64,000 nucleotides of DNA, taken from NCBI GenBank assembly GCA_004134995.1, contig REGP01000002.1, forward strand, positions 310,001 to 374,000, in the 5' to 3' direction. This document shows positions 8,061 to 17,129 of this stretch, in pieces. The stretch is from Oxalobacteraceae bacterium CAVE-383 (lineage in GTDB: Bacteria; Pseudomonadota; Gammaproteobacteria; Burkholderiales; Burkholderiaceae_D). The notes beneath the pieces were generated by a model. It made no database searches, had not been told where the DNA came from, and saw only the letters and a program-made list of their open reading frames with translations. A program made the translations under genes and the position numbers. The first letter of the stretch is position 1, and each line of letters starts with the position of its first letter.

Positions 8061-8939
8061 ATGACAGCTACACAAGCCAATCAGCCATCCCCGGAAGACG
8101 CCATCGCCAAAACTCAGGCCCGAGAACGCCGGGACGCACTGGTCCGCAGGGTCACCTCAATAAGCGAAATGCGCGAGGCGATCCTGCTTGCCGCGCGCGC
8201 GCTCCCGCCCATTTCCGCAATCCCGCGCATGGGGAAGCTCGATGCCGCAGCATTCCGCGCGCACGCGGCGAAAGGCCTGCCATTCATAATTACCGGCCTG
8301 GTCGGAAAATGGCCGTTGTCGGCCCTTACGCCGCAAACCCTGCGCGAGCGTTTTGGCGAACTGCGCGTGCGCGCAAGAGTCGGCGACTATATCAATACCG
8401 CATTCGCACCAGACCGGGCGATGCAGGATATGTCGCTGCTGGCCTACCTTGAACTCGTCGCCGGCAACACGCAGGACCTGCCGCCGTATGTCGGCAATCT
8501 GGAATTGCGCGCATTGAATTCGCTGTGCTACTGGCCGGCCTATTTCAATAAAATGGGGCCGCCGCGTTTTTGGCTTGGCCCGTCAGGAACGGTGACGCCG
8601 CTGCATTGCGACTATGACGATAATATTTTTGCGCAGATCTGGGGCGCCAAACGCGTTTTCCTGTCGCCGCCTCACCACGATGAATTCCTGTATGCGCGCG
8701 AGGCGAATGCCCTCCTGTTCGGCTCGCCGTTCAACCCCGAAGCGCCGGATTTCGACAAATTTCCCCTTGCCCGCCAAGCAACAATGATCGAATGCGTCAT
8801 GCAAGCCGGCGAGCTCTTATACGTGCCGGCAGGCTGGTATCACCAGGTTCGCGCGCTGACCTTTTCGCTTTCCGCAAACCGGTGGGCCAGGGCACTGCCA
8901 TTGGCTTTAAATGAGGATGCCGGCATCAAAGCCGGCTAA
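8061..8939 (+). CDS. Cupin-like (JmjC-type) Fe(II)/2-oxoglutarate oxygenase
   Basis: 292 residues. From about residue 75 the sequence follows the Cupin_8/JmjC fold: entry motif GLPFIITGLVGKWPLSAL, iron ligands H and D in TPLHCDYDDN, the IWGAKRVFLSPP strand, and the distal iron histidine in AGWYHQVRAL. These proteins hydroxylate amino-acid side chains using iron and 2-oxoglutarate; the substrate is unknown. The N-terminal 60 residues are a poorly conserved helical extension. The next gene, 198 bases downstream on the same strand, is a TPR/ATP-grasp protein, which may supply or modify the substrate. Confidence 0.85.
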   Translation: MTATQANQPSPEDAIAKTQARERRDALVRRVTSISEMREAILLAARALPPISAIPRMGKLDAAAFRAHAAKGLPFIITGLVGKWPLSALTPQTLRERFGELRVRARVGDYINTAFAPDRAMQDMSLLAYLELVAGNTQDLPPYVGNLELRALNSLCYWPAYFNKMGPPRFWLGPSGTVTPLHCDYDDNIFAQIWGAKRVFLSPPHHDEFLYAREANALLFGSPFNPEAPDFDKFPLARQATMIECVMQAGELLYVPAGWYHQVRALTFSLSANRWARALPLALNEDAGIKAG

Positions 8940-9137
8940 GTTGCGTTCACATATTAACGCCAGCCGCTTCCGGTGAAATAATCTCCGGCGGGCCGCCAAT
9001 TTCGCAAGCAAAAGACAACCCAGGTTAAGTTTGGTAAATAAAGCCGGCGGATATGCCGCGCAATCGGGCATGCACTTATCATCGGGATGAAACGCCACGT
9101 CGCTGACTAGCGATGTCATCTCTATAGAAATCCGGTC

Positions 9138-10568
9138 ATGCCCATCAAAGTATTCGCCAATAGCAAACCGCAAGCGCCGGCGCTTGACGGGAAGTATTGG
9201 CTGGCCCTGGCCGAAGAATTCCTGGCGGCCGGAAAATTCCCCGATGCCCTGAACGCACTGCAGCAGGCCGAGGCCATGCTGCCGCTGGATACTGAAGTCT
9301 ACCGCTTGCAGGCCCAGGCGCTGAATGTGAGCGGCGAGAATGCCGAAGCGCTTGCCGCCGGCATGGCGGTCGCGGCATTGCAGGAAAATTCGGCGGTCGG
9401 CCTGTTCAATATCGGCACCGCGTATTTCATGAATCGCCACTGGAAACCGGCGGCCAGATGGTACCGGCTGGCGCTGATGCTGGACCCCGATCTGGTGTCG
9501 GCAAACCAGAACCTGGCGGCGATTCTGCATCAGGACGGCAACTGGAGCGCGGCGGATTATCACCGCGAGCGCGCCTATCGGCTCCAATCGCTATTCATCG
9601 ATCCAGCCGAGGTGCCGGTCCGCAATATCCTGATATTGTGCTCGGCCCGGCCCGGCAATGTACCGTTCGAGCATCTGCTGCCGGAAACCCACAACACGCG
9701 CATCAAATGGGTCATCGAGTATTCGCCCGATCACGCCTTGCCGCACTACGATATCGTCTTCAACGCCATCGGCGATGCCGACGTCGCCATCTGCAGCCGC
9801 GCGACCGTGGACAATTTTTTGACCGGCATCCGCCACCCGCTGCTCAATCCGCCGCAGCGCGTCGCCCTGACCGCCCGCGACAGGATCGGCGCCTTGCTCG
9901 ACGGCATCGAGGGCATTCACGTGCCGGCGGTGGCGCGCTGGAATCGCAAACAGGATGGGGCCGATGCGGCCGATGACGTGCATGCGCGGATCGCGGCGGC
10001 GGCGCTGGACTATCCCGTCATCGTGCGGCCGGTCGGCTGGCATGGCGGGGATGGCGTGGTTTTGCTGCAGTCGCCGCAGGATGCAACGGCGGCGTGCGCC
10101 GCGGATGAAGCTTATCTGACCAGTTATTGCGACTACAAATCGGACGACGGCTACTACCGCAAATACCGCGTCATCTTTGTCGACCGCAAGCCGTATCCCT
10201 ATCATCTGGCCATCAGCAGCAACTGGCTGGTGCATTACGACACCGCCGACATGCTCAATCCGCGCTGGAAAATTCTCGAAGAAGCCTGGTTCCTCAGCGA
10301 CCCGGCCGGCGTATTGGGCCAGGCCGGATGGGCCGCGCTGGAAGCCATCGCGCAACGCCTGGATCTCGATTATGCCGGCATCGATTTTTCGGTACTGCCG
10401 GACCGGCGGCTGCTGGTTTTCGAGACCAACGCCACCATGCTGGTGCATCCGGAAACCTATCGCGAGGAACTGAAATTCAAGAATGGCTACGTGCTGAATA
10501 TTCTGGAGGCTTTCGATAGGCTGCTGGAGCGGCGCTTGGAGGAGGGCGCGCCGATCCGGGCATGCTAA
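9138..10568 (+). CDS. TPR repeat protein with C-terminal ATP-grasp domain
   Basis: 476 residues. About residues 10-150 are TPR-like helices (KYWLALAEEFLAAGKFPDALNAL; GLFNIGTAYFMNRHWKPAARWYR). The C-terminal half, about 290-470, is RimK-like ATP-grasp: DYPVIVRPVGWHGGDGV for nucleotide binding, and DYAGIDFSVLPDRRLLVFE followed by TNATML, carrying the acidic/Asn metal ligands. ATP-grasp enzymes ligate a carboxylate to an amine or thiol. TPR fused to ATP-grasp suggests a protein or peptide substrate held by the repeats. It sits next to a JmjC-like oxygenase on the same strand. Substrate unknown. Confidence 0.8.
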   Translation: MPIKVFANSKPQAPALDGKYWLALAEEFLAAGKFPDALNALQQAEAMLPLDTEVYRLQAQALNVSGENAEALAAGMAVAALQENSAVGLFNIGTAYFMNRHWKPAARWYRLALMLDPDLVSANQNLAAILHQDGNWSAADYHRERAYRLQSLFIDPAEVPVRNILILCSARPGNVPFEHLLPETHNTRIKWVIEYSPDHALPHYDIVFNAIGDADVAICSRATVDNFLTGIRHPLLNPPQRVALTARDRIGALLDGIEGIHVPAVARWNRKQDGADAADDVHARIAAAALDYPVIVRPVGWHGGDGVVLLQSPQDATAACAADEAYLTSYCDYKSDDGYYRKYRVIFVDRKPYPYHLAISSNWLVHYDTADMLNPRWKILEEAWFLSDPAGVLGQAGWAALEAIAQRLDLDYAGIDFSVLPDRRLLVFETNATMLVHPETYREELKFKNGYVLNILEAFDRLLERRLEEGAPIRAC

Positions 10569-10596
10569 GATTTGCCGTTGAAAAAGGCGGCCCATC

Positions 10597-11025
10597 ATGA
10601 AACCCAGAATATCCCTCATCACCATCGGCGTGGACGATCTTGAGCGTTCGCTGGCCTTTTACCGCGACGGTCTCGGTTGGGAAACCGAAGGCATCATCGG
10701 GCAGGAGTTCGAGCACGGCGCCGCCGTATTTTTCGATCTGTCGTACGGTTTGAAACTGGCGCTGTTTTCGCGCCGGAACATCGCCCATGATTCGGGCGTG
10801 CCGCTGCAGCCGGCCAGCGCCACTGACTTCACGCTCGCGCACAACGTTTCCTCGGAATCGGAAGTGGATGCCGTCATGGCGCAAGCCGGACAGGGCGGCG
10901 GCAAAATCGCAAAACCCGCCGGCAAGACGTTCTGGGGCGGCTATGCGGGATATTTCCAGGATCCGGACGGGCATCTCTGGGAAGTCGCCTACAACCCGCA
11001 GATATTGCCCAAGGACGATGTGTAG
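10597..11025 (+). CDS. VOC (glyoxalase/bleomycin-resistance) family protein
   Basis: 142 residues with two beta-alpha-beta-beta-beta modules typical of vicinal oxygen chelate proteins: ITIGVDDLERSLAFYRDGLGW at the N-terminus and GYFQDPDGHLWEVAYNP at the C-terminus, the latter carrying the usual metal-binding Glu. Usually a metal-dependent lyase, dioxygenase or resistance protein; the specific role cannot be told. Starts 28 bases after the ATP-grasp gene, so the two may share a transcript. Confidence 0.85.
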   Translation: MKPRISLITIGVDDLERSLAFYRDGLGWETEGIIGQEFEHGAAVFFDLSYGLKLALFSRRNIAHDSGVPLQPASATDFTLAHNVSSESEVDAVMAQAGQGGGKIAKPAGKTFWGGYAGYFQDPDGHLWEVAYNPQILPKDDV

Positions 11026-11028
11026 TCC

Positions 11029-11967
11029 TCATTGCCTTGCGATTCGATGAACGGAAGACACCCGCGTCAACGGATTCGCATCGAACAATTCAATCATCCA
11101 GTCCACAAACACCCGCACGCGCGTGCTCAGGTGCCGGTTCGGCGAATAAATGACGGATACCGGCACCGGCGCCGATGACCAGTCCGTGAGCAGCGGCATC
11201 AGGCGTCCCGCATCGATATGCGGCCGCGCGCCGAACGCCAGCGTATGCAATATGCCCAGTCCCGCCACGCCGGCAGCCAGCGCGGCATTGGCGTCATTGA
11301 CCGCAAGATAGTAATTGCCCTGCACGGTATGCCGTTGATCGCCCGACGATAATTCAATCGGCAACTGGCGGCCGCTGCCTGCATAGAAATAACGCACCAG
11401 CGCGTGCCCCTGTTCCAGCTCGGCCGGATGCATGGGGGTGCCGTGGCGTTGCAGATAATCCGGCGCGGCGCACAATACGAACGGCAGGTCGCCGACATGC
11501 CGCGCAATCAGCGAAGGATCGGTCGGCTGTCCGCCGCGCACCACGCAATCGATGCGGTCGCCGATCAGATCGGCAGGGCGGTCGCTGACGCCGATGTCGA
11601 GCTGCAGATCGGGATAGCGGGCGCGGAATGCAGGCAGCGCCGGAATCACCAGTTGCATGGCCATCAGCGATCCCATGTCCACGCGCAATCTGCCGCGCGG
11701 CCGGGCTTGCGCGCTGGCCAGTTCGGATTCAACCTCTTGCCACTCCTCGATCAGCCGCGACATGCGTGCGTAATAGGCGGCGCCGTCGGTGGTCGGCGAC
11801 ACGCGGCGCGTGGTGCGGTTCAGCAGCTTGATGCGCAAATGCGCTTCCAGCGACTGCACCAGCTTGGTCACGGTATTGCGCGGCAAGTGCAGCGAATCCG
11901 AGGCCTTGATGAAGCTGCCGGTTTCGACCACGCGGACGAAGGCGCGGACGGCGGTGAAATAATCCAT
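11029..11967 (-). CDS. LysR-family transcriptional regulator
   Basis: 312 residues. N-terminal winged HTH (MDYFTAVRAFVRVVETGSF...LHLPRNTVTKLVQSLEAHL) followed by a substrate-binding domain. The start is set by AGGAGA 7 bases upstream of the ATG at 11967; an upstream ATG at 12003 would add 12 residues and lacks such a site. Divergent from the quinone-reductase gene, with a CACCA-N12-TGGTG palindrome between them, so it probably regulates that gene. Converges on the VOC gene with only 3 bases between stops. Confidence 0.9.
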   Translation of the reverse strand: MDYFTAVRAFVRVVETGSFIKASDSLHLPRNTVTKLVQSLEAHLRIKLLNRTTRRVSPTTDGAAYYARMSRLIEEWQEVESELASAQARPRGRLRVDMGSLMAMQLVIPALPAFRARYPDLQLDIGVSDRPADLIGDRIDCVVRGGQPTDPSLIARHVGDLPFVLCAAPDYLQRHGTPMHPAELEQGHALVRYFYAGSGRQLPIELSSGDQRHTVQGNYYLAVNDANAALAAGVAGLGILHTLAFGARPHIDAGRLMPLLTDWSSAPVPVSVIYSPNRHLSTRVRVFVDWMIELFDANPLTRVSSVHRIARQ

Positions 11968-12016
11968 GGGCTTTCTCCTGATTCCCGATATTGGCGATCG
12001 CATTAATCCTGATTAT

Positions 12017-12038
12017 CACCAATTCAGGAATTCTGGTG
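12017..12038. promoter_or_regulatory. Candidate LysR operator between divergent genes
   Basis: Inverted repeat CACCA-N12-TGGTG, with AATTC/GAATT inside the arms, lying between the divergent LysR gene and the quinone-reductase gene. Position and symmetry suit a LysR site; binding is inferred. Confidence 0.4.
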
Positions 12039-12133
12039 CATAAAATGTAGTATTTATCATTGATTTATCGCTATATAGACTGCTTCTCATGGCGGATTCA
12101 TGTGATTCCTGCCGGTTAACCAGGAGCGATGCA

Positions 12134-13132
12134 ATGAACCAGACAACACAACATCAGGTACGGATTTATGAATACGGCGCGCCGTCGGTAATGCGCTATG
12201 AGGCGATTCCGGAAGCCGTCGGCGAACCCGGCGCGGGGCAAGTACGGCTGCGCCACCAGGCAATCGGATTGAATTTCGTGGATACGCTGTTGCGCAGCGG
12301 GGCCATGAAGATGCCGCTGCCGTTCGGCATGGGCGTGGAAGGGGCCGGTGTGGTGGAAGCAGTGGGCGCCGGCGTCGCGCATTTGAAGGCCGGCGATCGC
12401 GCGGCCTATTTCTTTTCGTTCGGCGCGTATGCGAATGTGCGGCTGGTCGACGCCAAGGTGCTGGTCAAGTTGCCCGAGGATATACCGGCATCGGTGGCCG
12501 CGGCGCTCATGGCCAAGGGCCTGACTGCCTGGGTATTGCTGAAACAGGCGCATCCGGTGCGGCCCGGTGAAATCGTACTGGTGCACGGCGCGGCCGGCGG
12601 CGTCGGCTCATTGCTGGCGAGCTGGGCCAAGTCGCTGGGCGCGATCGTGATCGCCACGGTCGGATCGCCCTCCAAGGCCGCCGGCGTGCGCGCCCGCGGC
12701 ATCGACCATGTGCTGGAAAGCGGCGACCCGGAACTGGCCGCCAAAATCCAGGCGATTGCCGGAGGACGCGGCGTCGATGTGGTGTATGAATTGATCGGCA
12801 AGGCCACCTTCAGGCAATCGGTGCAGGCGCTGCGCGATGGCGGCGATCTGATTCATCCGGGCAGCGCTTCCGGCGCGCCCGATGAAGCCGACAAGGCGCC
12901 GCTGGCCGCGCGCGGCATTCGCTATGCGCAGCCGATTACCGGTCAGTACATCGGGGACCATGCAACGCTGGAAACCGCCAGCGCCGATCTGTTCGCGGCA
13001 TGGCGCGCCGGCGTGTTCGGTGCGATCGAACCGGTGCGCTATTCTCTGGCGGACGTGGTTCGCGCGCATGAAGATATCGCTGCGCGCCGCATCGTCGGAT
13101 CCGCGATCCTGCTGCCGGAAGGCGTGGCTTAG
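12134..13132 (+). CDS. NADPH:quinone reductase-like MDR family oxidoreductase
   Basis: 332 residues of the zinc-less medium-chain dehydrogenase family (Qor type). AGGAG upstream fixes the ATG at 12134. The substrate-side domain (GLNFVDTLLRSGAMKMPLPFGMGVEGAGVV) is followed by the nucleotide-binding motif VHGAAGGVGSLLASWAK (about residue 145). No structural zinc cysteines are visible. Reduces quinones or activated double bonds with NADPH. Its stop overlaps the stop of the convergent metallophosphoesterase. Divergent LysR suggests inducible control. Confidence 0.9.
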   Translation: MNQTTQHQVRIYEYGAPSVMRYEAIPEAVGEPGAGQVRLRHQAIGLNFVDTLLRSGAMKMPLPFGMGVEGAGVVEAVGAGVAHLKAGDRAAYFFSFGAYANVRLVDAKVLVKLPEDIPASVAAALMAKGLTAWVLLKQAHPVRPGEIVLVHGAAGGVGSLLASWAKSLGAIVIATVGSPSKAAGVRARGIDHVLESGDPELAAKIQAIAGGRGVDVVYELIGKATFRQSVQALRDGGDLIHPGSASGAPDEADKAPLAARGIRYAQPITGQYIGDHATLETASADLFAAWRAGVFGAIEPVRYSLADVVRAHEDIAARRIVGSAILLPEGVA

Positions 13133-14310
13133 GCCGCCCGCACCAGCCGCAGCCGGGTAATTTCGCTCGGCGCGCCGAAGCGCATCGGCGGTCCCCAATA
13201 GCCGGTGCCGCGGCTGGTGTAGACCCACATTTTGTTGAGCAGATGCAGGCCGGCGGTATAGGGCTGCTGAAAGCGGACGAACAGATTCCATGGCCAGAAC
13301 TGGCCGCCGTGGGTGTGGCCGGACAATTGCAGATCGAAGCCGGCCGCTTCGGCGGCGGCGGCCGAACGCGGCTGGTGCGCCAGCAGGATTTTCGGGGCGG
13401 CGGCGGGTGCGCCGAGCGCGGCGCGCATGGGGTCGCTGGCCTGCGCCGGATCGAAATGGCCGGCGCCGTAATCGTTCACGCCGGCCAGCACCAGTTGCGC
13501 GCCGCCATGCTCGATCACGACATGTTCGTTCATCAGGCCTTGCAGGCCGAGCTGGCGAAATTCCTGCATCCAGGCGTTGGCGCCGGAATAATATTCATGG
13601 TTGCCGGTGACGACGAACACGCCATGGCGTCCCTTCAGTTTGCCGAGCGGCGCGGCCTGCGGCGCCAGCTGCATGACGCTGCCGTCGACCACGTCGCCGG
13701 TGATGGCGACCGCGTCGGGCTGCAGGCTGTTGACCTTGTCGACGATGGCCTGTACATAGCGTTTCTTGATGGTCGGGCCGATATGGATATCGCTGATCTG
13801 GACAATCGTGAAGCCGGCCAGCGCGTCCGGCAGATCGGCGATCGGAATATCGACATTGACCACGCGCGCCAGGCTGCGCGCATTGATGAAACCGGCCAGC
13901 GTCACCAGCAGGGCAGCGGCCACCACCCATATCGCGCTGTCGTTTCTGAAGCCGTCGGCCAGCCAGCGGGCCGGCGCCGCGGCGAGCGCGACTTCGCGCA
14001 GCAAAGTCAGCACCAGCAGCGAAGAAAACAATCCCATCGCGATAAAACCGGCCCAGCTGAGGCGGTCGGCAAGCTTGTGCGGAAGGTCGAGAAAGCGCGC
14101 CATCATGCCCAGCGGAATCAGCCCCGCGGACATCGCCAGCAGGCCGCTGCCGAGAATTTCGCCCGGCGCGCCGATCGGCATCGCCGGCAGCAGGCGCCAG
14201 CCGATGTAGACGTGCAGCAACAAAAGGACGATCAGAATATTGGCGAACGGCCGTGCGGGTTTAGGCGGCGGCGCTGTGCCGGAAGCATTTGCCACAATTT
14301 TTTTTGCCAC
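13129..14310 (-). CDS. Membrane-anchored metallophosphoesterase
   Basis: About 393 residues. The N-terminal half has several membrane helices (ILIVLLLLHVYIGW and onwards, to about residue 150); the C-terminal half is a calcineurin-like phosphoesterase with DxH (SDIHIG), GDVVDG, GNHEYY and GHTHGGQFWP motifs, all metal ligands present. Similar layout to YkuE/YaeI-type enzymes that act on envelope lipids. The frame is open further upstream, but a GTG at 14310 preceded by CAGGAAA is the most sensible start; upstream residues look unlike protein. Its stop overlaps that of the convergent oxidoreductase gene. Confidence 0.85.
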   Translation of the reverse strand: MAKKIVANASGTAPPPKPARPFANILIVLLLLHVYIGWRLLPAMPIGAPGEILGSGLLAMSAGLIPLGMMARFLDLPHKLADRLSWAGFIAMGLFSSLLVLTLLREVALAAAPARWLADGFRNDSAIWVVAAALLVTLAGFINARSLARVVNVDIPIADLPDALAGFTIVQISDIHIGPTIKKRYVQAIVDKVNSLQPDAVAITGDVVDGSVMQLAPQAAPLGKLKGRHGVFVVTGNHEYYSGANAWMQEFRQLGLQGLMNEHVVIEHGGAQLVLAGVNDYGAGHFDPAQASDPMRAALGAPAAAPKILLAHQPRSAAAAEAAGFDLQLSGHTHGGQFWPWNLFVRFQQPYTAGLHLLNKMWVYTSRGTGYWGPPMRFGAPSEITRLRLVRAA

Positions 14311-14477
14311 GATTTTCCTGTCGGTCCGGTGGAGGCCCGGAGCCGGGCCAATACACCGCATATTGCGCATTTCGGCGCTTTTCCAAGTGCTTCGCCCGTC
14401 CAGGGTTTTCGGGAGATGCCAGCCCTGCAGCATTTTCGGACATTTTTCATTAAAACATATATGACTATTAAAATAAC

Positions 14478-14505
14478 TTGTAATTTTGCGTATTATTGCG
14501 ATAAT
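14478..14505 (+). promoter_or_regulatory. Candidate promoter of ATPase/RloB operon
   Basis: TTGTAA (14478-14483), 16-base spacer, GATAAT (14500-14505) in a strongly AT-rich stretch ending 32 bases before the ATPase start. Pattern match only. Confidence 0.4.
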
Positions 14506-14537
14506 TTTATTATATTTTTAATTATGTGGTGAAATAA

Positions 14538-15803
14538 ATGTTAGTCGAATTTCACGTCAAAAACTTCCGCAGTCTGCGCGATGAACAGATGCTAAGTCTC
14601 GTTGCATCCAAGGATAAGACCTTGCGTGATAGTCATATCCTCAGTACCGGACTCACGGCAGTACCCGAATTGTTGCGGAGTGCTGTGATCTATGGTGCAA
14701 ATGCGGGCGGAAAATCCAACCTCATTAAGGCACTGCAATACATGCGAAGCGTGGTAGCTGAGTCGGCAACGCTTCAACCTAGCCAAGCGTTTGCGGTGCA
14801 GCCTTTCCGTCTGAACGCCGTATCCGTTAGTGAACCGACCGAATTCGAGGTCACTTTCATCTTGGATAATGTGCGCTATCAGTATGGTTTCGCCATGACA
14901 TCGCAACGCGTCGTTAGCGAACATCTGTTGGTTTATAAAGCATTCAAGCCGCAGCGCTGGTTTGAGCGCCGTTTCGATACCGAAACTGGCAAAGATATCT
15001 ACGATTTCGGTTCCGGTCTCAAAGGAGCGAAGAACTTATGGGAAGGCGCCACGCGGCCGAACGCACTTTTTCTGTCGATGGCCGTACAACTTAACAGTGA
15101 TACTTTGCGGCCTGTTTTTGATTGGTTCGTTAATGGGCTTGTGGTCTTTAATGAGCAGGCTCAACTTAATCAACAGGTATCGATTCAGATGTTAAAGAAC
15201 ACTGAAAGCCGCAAGCAAATTTGCGACTTTCTTGGCACTGCGGATATCAGCATCGCAGACATTGAAGTCGTCACGAAAAAGGTGCCCAGTCAGGAGGTGC
15301 ATTTTGATTTGACGGCGGGCAAGACCGAAGTACGTGCCGCCGAGATGGAGCAGCATCAATTGCGCTTTTCTCATCTTACCGAACATGGCAATGCCATTTT
15401 TGATTTGATGGATGAATCTAGCGGCACACGAAATTTATTGTTTCTTATCGGCCCTGTTATGGAAATTCTGCGTAAAGGGCTCACGTTGGTGATTGACGAA
15501 CTTGATACCAGTCTGCATACGTTGTTGGTGCGTGAACTGGTACGTTTATTTCAGAATCCAGAGATCAACGCTGGCGGCGCCCAGCTTATTTTCACTACGC
15601 ATGATACCTCGTTGCTGGACGCTGCAGACTTATTTCGGCGCGATCAGGTGTGGTTTGTCGAGAAGAATGCAGAGCAAGCCTCGAAGCTGGTCTCCCTGGC
15701 TGATTTCAGCCCGCGCAAGAATGAAGCACTGGAACGTGGCTATCTGATGGGACGTTACGGTGGAATACCGTTCCTGAATAGCCCATTGGGGGTGAAAGGC
15801 TGA
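14538..15803 (+). CDS. AAA15-family ATPase (RloA/AbiLi-like)
   Basis: 421 residues. N-terminal beta-strand start MLVEFHVKNFRSLRDE is the hallmark of SMC-like AAA15/21 ATPases. Walker A GANAGGKSN at residues 53-61, ABC-type signature-like SSGTRNLL, Walker B LVIDELD near residues 317-323 and a switch histidine in FTTHD. This protein class pairs with small nuclease-like partners in phage-defence systems (RloA-RloB, AbiLi-AbiLii, PARIS). Here the next gene is rloB, and stop and start share a base (TGATG), showing translational coupling. AT-rich upstream region and lower GC than neighbours suggest horizontal gain. Confidence 0.85.
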   Translation: MLVEFHVKNFRSLRDEQMLSLVASKDKTLRDSHILSTGLTAVPELLRSAVIYGANAGGKSNLIKALQYMRSVVAESATLQPSQAFAVQPFRLNAVSVSEPTEFEVTFILDNVRYQYGFAMTSQRVVSEHLLVYKAFKPQRWFERRFDTETGKDIYDFGSGLKGAKNLWEGATRPNALFLSMAVQLNSDTLRPVFDWFVNGLVVFNEQAQLNQQVSIQMLKNTESRKQICDFLGTADISIADIEVVTKKVPSQEVHFDLTAGKTEVRAAEMEQHQLRFSHLTEHGNAIFDLMDESSGTRNLLFLIGPVMEILRKGLTLVIDELDTSLHTLLVRELVRLFQNPEINAGGAQLIFTTHDTSLLDAADLFRRDQVWFVEKNAEQASKLVSLADFSPRKNEALERGYLMGRYGGIPFLNSPLGVKG

Positions 15804-16477
15804 TGGCACGTGACAACTCTCCAAAAGAGCGTCAGCAGAAACAACTCGAACGTAGGCAGGGGCGACGCGCTAGCTATGACCGCATCCTTATTGTGTCGGA
15901 AGGCGGCAAGACCGAGCCAAACTATTTCAGCGAAGTTCGCGCGTTGTACCGCTTGCATACTGCAAATGTGAAAGTGCTGCCTGGCGGATGGGGTACCGCA
16001 CCTATTCAGGTCGTGCAATACGCCCGGGAATTATTCGAAAAGGGTGACCGCTACAAGCAGATTCAACCCCGGGCTTTCGAGCAGGTCTATGCGGTGTTCG
16101 ACCGCGACGACCACGAAAGCTATTTCGATGCGCTGCAACTGGCCGAATCATTGAATGGCAAGTTGAAAAATGATGCCAAGCGATTCATTCGCTTTCAGGC
16201 GGTTGCTTCGGTACCGAGCTTCGAATTGTGGTTATTGCTGCACTATGAAGTTGTTCAAGCGCCTATTCATCGTGATGAAGTGATGCGGCGTCTAAAACAG
16301 CATATCCCTGCGTACGAAAAAGGCGCAGACCGGATATTTGCGGCTACCAAGGAGTTTCTCGATACCGCTATGGGACGTACTCAGGCATTGGCTGTTCGAT
16401 TCACTGCTCATAATGCGCCAGAGCCATATAGCGGTATAGGCGATTTGGTCGCAATGCTGACTAAGCTTGGTGAGTAA
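15803..16477 (+). CDS. RloB-family protein
   Basis: 224 residues with the RloB pattern: a basic N-terminus (PKERQQKQLERRQGRR), then VSEGGKTEPNYF with the conserved Glu, FDRDDH in the middle, and ASVPSFELWLLLHYE towards the C-terminus. These acidic positions resemble a TOPRIM-like metal site, suggesting nuclease activity. RloB proteins occur in restriction and abortive-infection loci next to AAA15 ATPases; here it is directly coupled to one. Toxicity upon infection is inferred, not shown. Confidence 0.85.
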   Translation: MARDNSPKERQQKQLERRQGRRASYDRILIVSEGGKTEPNYFSEVRALYRLHTANVKVLPGGWGTAPIQVVQYARELFEKGDRYKQIQPRAFEQVYAVFDRDDHESYFDALQLAESLNGKLKNDAKRFIRFQAVASVPSFELWLLLHYEVVQAPIHRDEVMRRLKQHIPAYEKGADRIFAATKEFLDTAMGRTQALAVRFTAHNAPEPYSGIGDLVAMLTKLGE

Positions 16478-16480
16478 AAA

Positions 16481-16512
16481 GCCCGGCGCACTCATCATGC
16501 GCCGGGTTTTTT
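16481..16512 (+). terminator. Rho-independent terminator after RloB gene
   Basis: Stem GCCCGGCGCA/TGCGCCGGGT (16481-16490 and 16498-16507) with a T-run, between the convergent rloB and CHRD genes. Confidence 0.9.
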
Positions 16513-16543
16513 CAGTGCCTGAATGACAACTTGTTTTTACAAC

Positions 16544-16990
16544 TCAATTCGCCGGCAGGTTGGCCCGGATTTCGCCGGCCGGATGCGCCGCGCTATGCAC
16601 GTTGACATACAGGCGGCCGGCCTTGAGGGCGGCGTATTGTTCGTCTGTCAGCTTGGTGTTGTCCGGCGCGCTGAAGACGTTGTCGGCGGTCTTCTTGAAC
16701 GGCACGATGACCGGGCCGTTGGCGCCCGGCGCCGGCGCCATGTGGATATGGGCCATGGTAGGGGCGATGCCGGTGGTGGTGATGGTGCCGCTGACGGTGT
16801 GGTCGGCGGCAATCGCGACGGTGCTGACCGCGCTCGCCGTGGTGGTCACCGGCGGCACTTCCTGCGCGCCGGTCAGGGTCAGCGTTTTGTTGTCTTTCAT
16901 TTCCATGCCGGAACAGCCGGCGATGATCAGGGCGGCGCCGGATAGCGCAACGGTCAGGCACAGGCGGATATTCTTCTGCAGAGCTTTCAT
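16544..16990 (-). CDS. CHRD domain-containing lipoprotein
   Basis: 148 residues with a lipoprotein signal (LIIAGC, Cys about 26) and a CHRD domain: LTLTGAQEVPPVTT at the start, IAPTMAHIHMAPAPGANGPVIVPF in the middle and RLYVNVHSAAHPAGEIRANL at the end. CHRD domains are extracytoplasmic beta-barrels of unclear biochemical role. The gene stands alone between convergent and same-strand neighbours. Confidence 0.9.
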   Translation of the reverse strand: MKALQKNIRLCLTVALSGAALIIAGCSGMEMKDNKTLTLTGAQEVPPVTTTASAVSTVAIAADHTVSGTITTTGIAPTMAHIHMAPAPGANGPVIVPFKKTADNVFSAPDNTKLTDEQYAALKAGRLYVNVHSAAHPAGEIRANLPAN

Positions 16991-17129
16991 GACGATCTCC
17001 TTGTTGTAATGGCAGCCGATGTCGGACGACCCCGGCGCTGCCGCTTGCTAAATGCCGGTGATGCTCGATGACGGTAAAGCGATTTCAAGCGTGTTTCAGA
17101 CAATATCGGCGCCGATCGGTTCAAACCGG

